This document shows positions 27,001 to 39,000 of a stretch of 64,000 bases of DNA, one piece after another (the stretch's first letter is position 1; each line of letters opens with the position of its first letter). The translations under genes and the position numbers were made by a program. A model generated the notes under the pieces. That model did no database searches. It was not told where the DNA came from and was given only the letters and a program-made list of their open reading frames with translations. This stretch comes from Dermatemys mawii (taxonomy: Eukaryota > Chordata > Testudines > Dermatemydidae): the NCBI GenBank assembly GCA_007922305.1, contig ML677373.1, forward strand, positions 18,571,545 to 18,635,544. Reading direction: 5' to 3'.

Positions 27001-30000
27001 TGAAAGGGTCAATAATTCTGTTTTCTTTGCATGTGTGTGTGTCTGTGTGTGTATGTGACAATTAAGACATCTGATTTACGCTTGAAACATCCACTTGCTA
27101 TAATCTGATTTATATTCTGGAGAGAACGTATTAACTTCAGATTATAACAGTCTAACTATTACATGTAGCTGTGTACAGACCTGTCACTGGAGGTCGGTGT
27201 AAAAAAAAGGTGAAACATTTTGTTCTTGGAAACTTACAATGTTGTTCTAGACTAGACCAAGATTTAATTTACTTATATACCATACACTCCCTGAACAGCC
27301 TGAAAAAAACGGATGCAATATAAATTGACTTTTAATAAATGGATTATGGGGGTGGAGATGATTTAATGGTTTAATATTATTTCAGCAGAATTGATACAGG
27401 TCTCAGCAAAGCAAAGAATTCACTATGCAATGGATGACATGCCATTGCTTCTAAACCACAAAGCTTGTTTACAAATAAGGGAGCAGACAGAGGTGGCTTC
27501 CCCTGTACTTTCTGTGGTGCACAACGAGAGATGTGAGAAACAAGTAACATTCTTTTGCATGAAAAGTTCTGCCATTTCACTTTGGGTGGCTTTGTGCAGA
27601 TTTAACTTCCCAGTGACATTTTACAAAAGGTTATTTTTGTTCTGAAAAATTCAGAAAATCCAAACTTTCCTGACTCATTTTTGAGTGACAAATTGGTGGA
27701 CTGTGGAATTTTTTGCCAAGATGGGCCCATTTTCGCATTCGCAGTGAAATGTTAAAAGATTTCTCAGATTTTGAGTAATTTTGCGTTTGTATTTTTTTGC
27801 AGGTATTTTGTTCAACACTGTTAATACTAGAAAAAATTCCTATAGATTATATGCCCCAGACAGCACATTAGCAATGACAACCTCGTTCCATTCAGACTAC
27901 TGAATCTTCAAAATGGAAACTTCAGTAAAGACAAATATATACTCCATTTTGAAATTAGATGAGTAACTTATACTAGTCATGCCCTGTTACTGCAAAGACA
28001 GAGTAGCCCCAGCCACAATTTGTTCTCTTACTGCCTCTGCATGTTGGCAGAGCAGCTAAAATTTCTGTGGAAGTTCTATAGGCGAAACTGCTGCGAGAGG
28101 CGAGGCACTGGGTGCTGGGGGGAGAAGCTGAGGCAGGAGCTGCTGAATGAGATGCTGTGTCACTGAACTTCCCAGCAGCCGTGGCTATGCCCTCTTTCCA
28201 GTGAGTTCATCCACTTTTGGGGCTGTACTGACCCTTCACACCTCTAGCCCCACCAAACTGAGGTAGCAGCTGCCTTGTGCTACCGTAATCTTATCTATTG
28301 GTGGAGTCTGCACCATGATGGTGTAAACTGAAGTTTACTGGTATAAGCTAGAATAAATTAGGCCCCAAATCCTATTTTCCAGTTTGCCTAAATAAAATAA
28401 AATAAATAAAATTTAGACATAACTCCTATTCAATTTATTTAGGAATATTTTGACCAAGCTAACTAAAATATTTTCTCTGAGATCCATACACTTTTGTACA
28501 TATAAATACTTCAAGGATTTTACTGACCCTCATCCTATCTGTCTTAAATAAGAAAATCTTATAATGATGATGATTGATGGAAGAACAAGTGTCAAACATT
28601 TTCCCTGGACTTTTTTTATTCTCTTCCTTGGCTGTCATGGTGTCGCTGCTCCTTTACCATGAGGGCCCATCCAGCTGGCCTTACAGAGAGTCTATCAGTA
28701 CATGAATTCTAAAAACATAAGCAAACCTTATGGACATCTGCATCAGAGCTAAGTGCCTGAGGAAATGTGTGTCATTCCCTGAATGTTCACTTACCACATC
28801 ACTTTTTATTGGCAGAGCGGGAGCAATGGGCATGCTTGAACGAATGCTACAGCCCCATACAAAGTGTTGAACTCATGTCAACTCTTCTAAGAATCAAAAG
28901 CCCTTAGGGGGAGCGTCCCAAGTTCTGACATATCAATTATTCAAACCTGGAGAATCCACTCTACTTATTGGATTTACAGGTTTCAGGGATGGACAGCAAC
29001 CTCCGTCATTCCCCTCAGGCTAAAATTGCTTGCGATCAATCAATATCTTCAAACACATGTCCCATTCGGAGAGATCATGTGCTATCCCAAGGCACAAAAT
29101 GGAGTGGATATGATCATCTGTTAGAAAGAACTAATTGTTACCATCAGAGTCAATGGGAACTCTATCTCTAAGGGAAGAATTTGCCTCAAAGGTGTTCTTT
29201 ATGTGCATGGAAAATATTTCTTGTACTATATCAGATAAAGGGCTGGGGGAAGACAAGAAATCTATTTCAGTTTAGGTTTGATGAAATCCTCTACCAAAGC
29301 AGAAAGTCATCTAGACCTTCAGAAACTAAGGTTTTGCATGTTATCTCTCTACTGTTTAGGCCTATCACAGGGCAGGGTTCCCTCACCCAGCACTCCTTAC
29401 TGCATACAGTGCTCATGGACATCAATGACAAACAGAGTGCTACACAAGACCTTGTTCCCCTACAGCATAAGGCTTTTACCGTCTTCCTAGCCACAGAGCA
29501 TGGAGAGATCTCACCTCCCCGAGATCCTGGATGCCTCTGGCCCTTCCTTACTGCTTTCCCCTCTTTCTTTTAACTGTCCTCAGTTGAATGCCCTTGTTGA
29601 CTTGTACTTAATTATCACATCACTTGGTACTTAATTATCTCATCACTTTTGCTTATAAAGTACACAGAGTAGTGAGTCAGCCTGAGGCTACTCAAACTCT
29701 GTCAAAGGCCCCTATTACCACAGTATCTTTGTTGTGCCTCATAATCTTTCATATATTTACCCTCACAACATCCCTGTGAGGCTGAGAAGTATCATTCCCA
29801 TTTTACAGATGGAGAACTGAGGCAAAGAGAGACTAAGTGACTACCCAAGATCATGTGGAAAGACTGTGGCAGAGCAAGGATTTGAACCCAGGTCTCCAAA
29901 ATTCTAGGCTAGTGTTCAAACCACTGGGCCTTCCTTCTGTATAATAAGAGGCAGGCTGTGCAATTCCCTATTTATATTTATTTTGGTATGCGGGGGAAAT

Positions 30001-33000
30001 GGAGGGTGGAGACAGCATGTTTACCTTAAGAGTCTCTGAAATGGAGTCCACTCACTGTCTTGGGCTCCCTCCTAAGGCAGTGATTGAAATATCAGAACAA
30101 TATAGCTGGCCTTAATGACTGTAAATTAAGTGACAGACATCAGATGAGGACTGAAGAAAATTATCATTTTACAGCTCAAAGCCCATAAATCTAGTCACAA
30201 TACTTAATGTTTATACCTACTTTACATTCACGGACCTGGTATATTATTGTCTTTTCAATATCTAACTCTGACTCTAGCCCTTTTAAAGTGTAAATGAGAG
30301 GACCGTCAAGAAGACGTTTCAAGATATCGTTCTTACAGGGATTTCTATTTATTAAGGTAAATCACAGCTATTGTAGACAGCTGCTTTACTAATCTGAATT
30401 TGAAAACAGAACCATAAAAACCAAAGCCCATAGAACTCCTGCCTAAAAATAAAATAAATGCTTTCTTTTTTCCCCTCCATTATAGGCTATTTAAGGACTA
30501 GACAATTGGGCTTGAATAAACATAGTTTTTTTCATTTTTAGTTTATCTGCTTTTTAAAATTCAAGCTCACTCTCAGTTCATAAATTAAATGTCGTGTACA
30601 TTCTTACGTGCAGCGTGTTAGAAATAGCCTAGCAAATACTTTATCATTTGGCTGTCCTATAAATATCATGGTACTGTAAGGACCAATGATCGTTGCAAGT
30701 CTGGATGACTTTTATAATAACAAATCTACAGTACATGTGGTCCTCCTTGGATGGATCCTATTACCAGCTGGAGGACTGCAGTGGATACTATTTGTGACTG
30801 ACAGCTAAGCTGTGTCTGACCACAATCCCCAAAAAGGACAAAATAAAGTCTCAGTATCTGTGATGGGAACAGAGCAGAATTTGGGGGGTACTGATTGGGA
30901 AAATTCAGGCTATTCTCTACTTCACCTTTTCTGGAGTGAAATGTATCTAATATGTACAGAGCTAAAGGAAGAAACGGGAATCTGCCTGAACCAAGAAATA
31001 AAGTCAACAATTAATGAACACATGCCTTTTCATGGAGGCCAGGACAATCCAATCATACAGGAGCAAGCAGCAAGTCATACCACTCATGTCTGTGAATTTA
31101 TACCATTTAAGGAATTAGAAAACTTTCAAAATTCTCTTCCATCATATCTATGTTATTAATCAATGCAGAGCTGGCATTCAAAACAGAGCTTTTATACATG
31201 CACATAGCAATCTCTTTTTTTGCTGATTTTACTTTATGGATAAAATAAAAATGAAATATGCACATTATGCATTATTTTTCATGCTATCAGTGAGAAAAGA
31301 TGGAACTGAGAGAGACAGGCCTGTACTTGTATCACCTGTCAATATATGGAGCCCTTGTTGTAGGCATTGTTATTAATCATTATTATTAATATTAGGAGTC
31401 CCAGTCATGAAGTAGACCCCAGTGTGCTCGGTGCTGTACAGACATTGTTCCTTTCTTCCCAACAGTCTTTCTTTTCTGTTTTGGTTCTTGCCTCAGAGTA
31501 GCTAAAAGCAGCAGATGTTGCCATTGACTTAAAGACACATGAGGTAGGCAATATTCATGATTAGTTGAGAGATGCCATTTTGGGGCTATTCATATTTTAT
31601 AAGACATTTTCATTTAAAAAAATATTACCTTCTAATTTAAAATAAAAACTCCCACTTTCTAAAAAGACCCTTTAGCAGCAATGCTGAGTGGCTTGCCTCA
31701 TTAGCGTAGTTTCAAACACCATTAATGATCCTGTAAAACTACAGTATAACAGTGACAATATTTGATGTACTAACATGTTCATCCAACGTTGACTCTGTTG
31801 TTCCAAAAGGAGAGTTGCCATGTAAACAGCTAGTTACTTCAGCTGTGTTGCAGCACTAGAAATCACAAGTGGCTGGATTTATGCACCACTATCATGTATG
31901 CAAGCTTCATTAGTGTCTTATCTAAATAAGGAGCTTCAATCTTCACTCCTTTGCACTTTGTGTCATTGTTGACAACTTGTGCAAAGCAAATGCAAAACTA
32001 CAGAACGGTACCATTCTACTCCCATTTGTCACAAATGTAAAGGATCAGTAGGGCTTCAGATTTATCACAGCATTTTGTATCAAAGATAATGGAGCATAAG
32101 GGTAAGTCATGGATTTCGTGATTTCCGACAAAAAAACAAATACCAGGACAAATCAGAAGGAGGCCCACAGCAGTGGAGCCTGCAACTCCTGCCTCGCGGT
32201 GCTGCACCTTGCTCCCCACTCTGGTTGTTGTGACGTGGAGCATGGGGTTACAGCACTCCTCAAGTTTGGCCTGGCCGCCCCTCTATCATGACAACGGAGG
32301 AGAGGGTGACCAGACAGCAAGTGTGAAAAATTGGGACAGGGGGTGGGGGGTAATAGGAGCCTATATAAGAAAAAGACCCCAAAATTAGGACAGTCCCTAT
32401 AAAATCGGGACATCTGGTCACCCTAATGGAGGAGGAGCTGGGCCAAACCTAAGCAGTGCAACACGCTCAAATTTGTCCCACCCTGCATTCTGTCATGACC
32501 CCATGTGATAGGCTGTAATGTCTGGAACAGGGAGGCAGCCCCAGCCCCCACCCCAGAACTGGAGCTGCAGGAGCTGCCACTGCTGGGTGGGTTTATTAAA
32601 ATCACCGACACAAAGACAAGTCAGACAATTGGGAAAATCATAGTATCCATGACACTTTTCCCACTGAGACAAACTTGCAGCCCTAATGATGACACAAGGT
32701 GTAAGGCAGGGGAGAACTGGTTCTTGGATACAATTTAATTATAGTTCTAGTTAATGTTGTTGTCTTTCATTAATTTCTGCTTTCAAGACTGTTAGCTTTA
32801 TTTTAAGAAGAAAAGTCAGGAAGACATTTCTATCTAGATGGGTTACTGGAATTAGACAGAATGCTACCAGATAATGCATCATGTTAAGTGAAGTAAGAAT
32901 ATTAATTTACTAGCGCACTAAACGATAACAGGAGCCTGAAAGCACTTACGTTGCCTTCATCCACTAACCAATATAATTATCTTTAGCTTTCTTCAATTTA

Positions 33001-36000
33001 ATTATTGCTTTTTACAATCAATATCTATTTCATTAAATCACATGCAACTGAAGAAGGGATCGGAGTTCAGAGAATAATTTTTTAAAAAAGATCTGCACAA
33101 TCTCACAGAAAGCCTAGAAACAGCCTAGCTAAAGTCACTCATGCATTATTAGTATAATAAATTTATTCCTCATTCTACTCTACTATTAGGGATAATTCAA
33201 CATATTCTGTATTGAAACTGCAAAATGTATGAAAGCATCTCCTATGGTTAATTATTTCCACATCAATGGTTGGCAGTTAAAGTGAAGGGAAATATAGAAT
33301 ATCTTTGAATGCAACCTGATGCTGCTAGTTCACCAGAGCATTAGAGGTGAAATTGCTGTGGGTACAATTCAGTTAAAAGCTATATTTGCCATTTGCCAAA
33401 GAGGGCAGGGGGAAGAGGCGGAGGAGAAAATACAAAAATATAATAATTTTAACTTCTTGAATATTGAAATGGAGTCAAATGAAAAGTTTAGCTCAAAAAG
33501 GAAAAATTGGCCTTTCTGCTGTTTCCCAACTGAGCAAAATTTTTCATATTCAGCCTGAGACTGGCTGCAAATTTTGCCATAAAAGAATACTTTGACCCCA
33601 GTGTAAACTGAGTTTTAAACCTGCTCACTTAGTTCTGAGTGTATTAATGAGCCTGGGACCAAGTCCAAAGCCCATTAAGTCACTGGGAGTCTTTCTACAG
33701 ACTCCAATGGGCTTTGAACCATGTCCTTTATTCTTATCAACAGCAGAAGGTTCATGTTTATTTAACTTCCATCATTTCAGCACAACACCTAGTTACATCC
33801 TCATCAGTGGTCAGCGTCAAGATTCATGAGTTATATTCCCAAGATTTGCCCTTGACTTCTTGTGTAACACTTGGCACGTGACTAAACTTCCGTTCCTTAG
33901 AATGCCCGGCTGTAAAATTTATTATAATGCCTACCTCAACAGGGTATGTCGTCAGAATTAATGTTTATAAAGAGCTTGATTTCAACGGTAGTACATCAGT
34001 TCACACCAGCTTAGGATCCCACCCATGTCCAGTTTGCCGTAAGTTCATTGATTTGATACTCATTAATATTTTTGCTCCAGAGAGTTGACATCCTGAAAAC
34101 ATTTTGAGCATCCATTGCTTGGTTAATGAGTTGAGTGGAAAACTGACTTTCCAACTCTCCTTATTCCATGCTACCAGCACAGAGCACATGTCTTCTTACT
34201 GCCAACTGCCATTGCAGTCTGACTTTGCTAGGACACTATGTGTCCCACCAATCTGTCAGAAATGCTTAACCATAAGTCATGGGCTTTCTCTGAGTAAAGT
34301 GTTACTAAGGCCAGAAAAGGGGAGAGAAAATTTAATAATTGTATGAAACTGGGCATACTGGAAGACTAAGGCAATTGGCAATGGAATATACAGCCTCTCT
34401 CTTTCTAAGTCACCGGTTTGAATCTAGCTCAGGTAACTAGTGACCGAAAGTTATCATCATCCAATGGCTGCTTGGTGGCCTCAGTCTGGTTCTCAGTGGA
34501 AAAGTGTCTGCATCACAAAAATCATGATTAAAACCAAGACTAGAGTTATCTAATTGCAATTATTATGCACCCATCAACTCAGCAATTTAGCAGACAGGCC
34601 AAGGAACTTGTTGGCTGACCTATTCTCTCACCACTAGAGGAGATTCCCCCGAGTCAGGGTTAGGGCAATGTGTGGGTAAATAAAGGATGTCAGTCTCCAG
34701 AGATGCCAGCTAGCACCCAACTCGTTATAGGGTGACCTATGTTGTAGACCTTTTGCAGTCCCCCTCAAATGCACCCCTCATATGACAGAATTTACTTCCT
34801 TCAAGAACGGTGGAACCCGTCAGTTCAATCACTCAGATGGATAACTGCAGTCACCATTTTCCAACACTGTTAACACAACCAGCCCAATTGTATTTGGCAC
34901 CTGCACGAAACTTTCTTCCAGAAACTTCCCAGCCTATGTCCAGCAGCTGATTAAAGTGACTCAAAACAGATTTTACCAAATAAGCATATTGTTTATTCAC
35001 CCAAAGATTCACAGCAATCAGAGAACTGGGTTAAAATAACAAAAATCTACATGCATCTTGTTTTATCTAAACTTTACCCTTTCCTTGCAAGTCTAGGAAG
35101 GTGCACTTAACCCAGAAACCCCCACCTCAGGGCTGGGATAGACAGTTATCTCCTTCATCCTCTGCCTCTGGCAGGGTCTATATGTCAGTGTCTCCCCTTC
35201 AGTTGCTACTGGCCACTTACTGCTCCTTCTTTACAGAGACAGTTTTGAACTGTTGATGGCCCTTTTGATTTCTAGGCTATGGCCTTGAGGAAACAGCTGT
35301 GTAACTTTTGACTGGTGCCAGGGAAGAGCATCTTCCCAATTAATGGCCCAGACATTGTTCTCTTGAAGTTGTTAACTCAGAGCTGCCTTATCTCTGACCC
35401 TTGTTTTGTTTCCTGTTTCTTCTTCCTACCAAGCCCTTTTAATTCAGCTCCATATAGTCATAGATAATATCAATCAGGTAACCTGACATTTGTATAATAT
35501 AGATATCTCCCTCAGTCTCCACAATCCTTTATGAGCATTAAATTCACACCCATGAATTAGGTTGAGATTAGTGAAGGAGGCTGGAGGTAAGATAAGAGGC
35601 ACAAACTCTTTATACCATAGTGCTTTACATGATTCTTTTGCAAGTTGCACAGTCTTCATGGAATCAGAGAAATGTAGGGCTGGACCAGGCCCTCAAGAGG
35701 TCAGCTAAGTCCTTCCCTTCACGCTGATGAGTTGGCTATCCAGGTGCAAAGATTAAGGACTGCTGAACATTCTTTTCCAGTTTGTAAGCCATGCAGCCCC
35801 AGGAATATTTCATGATTAACAGCACCCTTGCATGGATTTAAATATTTATTTTTCAAAAGAGATCATACTTACATTGTCATTGCTTCCTTTGTTGTCCTCA
35901 TATTTTGTTTCTATGTGAATGGAGAATTTAGGCAAAAATGAGCACTGCAAAGAAAGCAAAATGTGTCCAGATCAATTAAAAATGTCCATTGCTTCATCCA

Positions 36001-39000
36001 GGTCACATGTTCAATAAATCCTGTTTTCTAGCAGCTTTCCTATTTTTTCCTGATTATTGCAAGAAATGGAATCAAAATCACTAAAAATCCACAATTGCAA
36101 AGATTTTTTAAATGATTTTGAAAGGATATTTTGATTCTATCCCAAAGCTGAGCACTAAAACAAAGCTATAACTAAACTAATATTAGTATTGTGAGACAAC
36201 TAGTTATAGCATCAGTGTATATTTGATATATAACAGTGTCTATATTCTGAATGTCCCTCCATTACTCTGTCTTAAGTATCTCTACATTTTTCAGAACTTT
36301 TGAACTGTTGTCCTATAGAGCTTTTTCTTGGATGACTAACATTTCCAGAGCAATGACAATTTGTTCTATGTACTAAGTCTATGGAAATTCCACTGCCTGC
36401 AGTTCCTGATCAAAATGCTGAGGATGCGTGAACATGCAGTTATTCTCTCATTCCAGTATGATGTACATTTTAAAGTAATCTCATTTTGATTTTCCCTGGG
36501 AATTTTCTTAATTTTGGTATCCAAACAAACTCCCCATCACATCAACCCACCCACATAATGCAAGAAAAATTACAATCATACAAATGTTTTTCCTATCAAC
36601 CAGGAAGGGAATCTGATGCCCCTATGCTCATATAGGCAAATTCTCAATTTGACTCACAACTCCACTGACTTGAGGGAGTTGGCACAAACTCTTCATGTCA
36701 AATAATGCTCTAACATTGGTGCATATCTACTAGTGTTACTTTATAGAAGACTGGCTTTCTTTCTCTGTGGATTGTTTCATTCAGTTGGTTTCCTAAGAGT
36801 GCAATTTGCAGTGCCAGACAACACAATTTCACTTTAGAGACAATTTCAAGCATCTTCTCTTTAGCGTTTCACACTCTTGCTCCCAAATCAATTTTTTTCA
36901 CTATACTTAAGCATCCAAAGTTGATGGCCAGCAATCCTTGAATGATATTAGTTCAGCCACTTTACTATAAAGGCATCAAGTATTTTCTTGGAGTAACTGT
37001 CAGTTACACTGACGTGCCAGTTCTTTGTAAGACATTTAATTGATGCCCGATGGCAAAGAGTCTTTGAATTGCTTGTGACTATTTCAAACGTTACGTACTG
37101 AGGTTACACAATGAAGAAAGTTTGATGCTTCAGTGCTCACATTGCTACTGGTCCAAATTTGGACTTGTTCAGAGTTGATTTTGGTTCCTGCAACGGAAGG
37201 GAGGTAAGCTTGGAGAGCCAGCTGCTGTGGAGCAAAGCCGAAAGGGGAAGCAGGTTTTTCCTGAGACTAGAGAATTACTGTTTTCTATTCCCTAGACTAT
37301 ATGAAAAGAAGCCATTGATTGAGCCTCTAATTTTGGCCACAGAACACCTACTATTCATTAGCAGCAGCTGAGCAATAACCATGGACCACTCAAACCTTTG
37401 TTTAAAAAAGGGTGAGAAGATGTTTGTGCCAGAACAGGGCCCTGCAATGGATTTAGAGAACAATTTTTACCAAACATTTAACACAATACTTACCAGCTAT
37501 GAAAATATCTAGGCCAGGCACTACACATCTTATTTATGATATTAATAGTAGACCAGTGATAAATGTGGGGAAGAAAAAAAATCAGCGGTGTGTGCAATGG
37601 AGGATGGAACAGCTTCAGAGATGGCCCAGTAGGTTCTAATTACCCATATCTTTGGGGCCCTGTATTACTTGGTATGCACACATCTCAGAAGGCTAGGTGA
37701 GCGTATTCGTTATTCATAAGCAACCAGACAGAGCTGGAGCTAATGCAATGCAAGCTAAGAAACCCAGATAGGTTTGATCAGCAGAGTCTCAGCTGATCAC
37801 AACGTACAGTATGTTTTATTCCTTTCCCAGGTCTTCCAATTTGCCAAAAACATCCCTATTTTATTTCCCCATCTTCTCAAGGCAGCTGCAGAGCTGTAGT
37901 CATAACTCCTGAAAGAGCGTCAAACAAAAGGGTTGTTTTTTCCACCTTCTACATTACAGATCTACTCAATGTGTTAGGACTGGGCTGCTCACTTCTGCTG
38001 GGCTACACAAACCCCGACAGAGCACAGCGCAGTGCATGCTCTCATGTGGGGGAAGGCATCAGATTGCCACATGTGGGTTAGGATTGTGGGAGAGAATTAC
38101 CGTGAAAAGTCTGAATGTGATTGCTAATGCTTACTGGGAGGACTATTCCACATAAAAGCAGGAAGACAAAAAGACAGAGCAGATGGACAACACAAGACTC
38201 TCAGGATGCTTTGCTGATTAGTTGCTAGCTGGTCTGAGCATGAAAGAGATTTCAATGTTTTTTCAACCCATTACAGTGTTCTTCCTACCTTTATATATGG
38301 ATGTGAAAGCTGGGAATCCATCAGAGATACAGACAGATGTCTAAAATGCCTTCAAAAGCAAATATATATCACAAATGCCAAGATTCATAAGAGAGTTCAA
38401 TAGCTTATCCCCAAAGTTGCCCAGAAAAGAAGATGGAAATATCTGGGACATGTTAAGAATGAAGCTAGAGCATCTGTTGTGACAGATGTGCTACTGGGTA
38501 GCTATAGGAATGTGTAGAAGGGGCTGACTGAAATAACCCCTCTGGCAAATAGTACTAAGTTGGGAGTGGAGGAAATATGGGACTTAGCAACCGAGAGAAT
38601 ATGCAAACAGTGGCCCAGGATAGGGAAGTCTTGTTTCTGCCCTCAGGAACATTTGATGGTTCCAGAAGGATTCAGATTATAAACAGTAAAGAGCCACAAC
38701 ATAGAGGGTATGCTTGCTGTTTTACACTAGCTGTTTGGTGTATGTGGGCAGGTGGATGGTGGATAAAGCAACCTGCTATAGAAAGTAGGGTTATATACTG
38801 CAGATTTTTTGAAATAAAAAAGAAATAGAGACCCATCACATACATCTTGGAACAACTAGAAAATAAGATGGCCAAAATGTGGCATGTAGAGTTCTACTGC
38901 TGCCGATGGCAGCTGTGATTTTTAATAGGATGGTGTGTAGCCTGCAGAGACTACAGGTCTGAGCACGTAATGCTCCAACGAGATTCAAGCTGGAACTTTG

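Larger units (their letters stand above)
12009..35872 (-). other. PITPNC1: PITPNC1 intron 5 (23,864 bp)
   Basis: The intron is bounded by gtaagt at 35872 and aaatcttacag at 12009. Named contents are a CR1 tail (15600-16300), a U6 pseudogene (17421-17489), MIR copies (near 17510, 20690, 29755, 33835), inverted-repeat elements and a hAT-type MITE (32302-32425). Repeat-like but unassigned blocks are 12840-13045 (palindromic tendency), 14690-15170, 18290-18680 (GC-rich), 28075-28380 and 34620-35460. Elsewhere, including 12310-12830, 13050-14680, 21000-24980, 25140-27020, 27070-28070, 30000-31350 and 32700-33830, I see no exon or element I can support. Confidence 0.85.
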
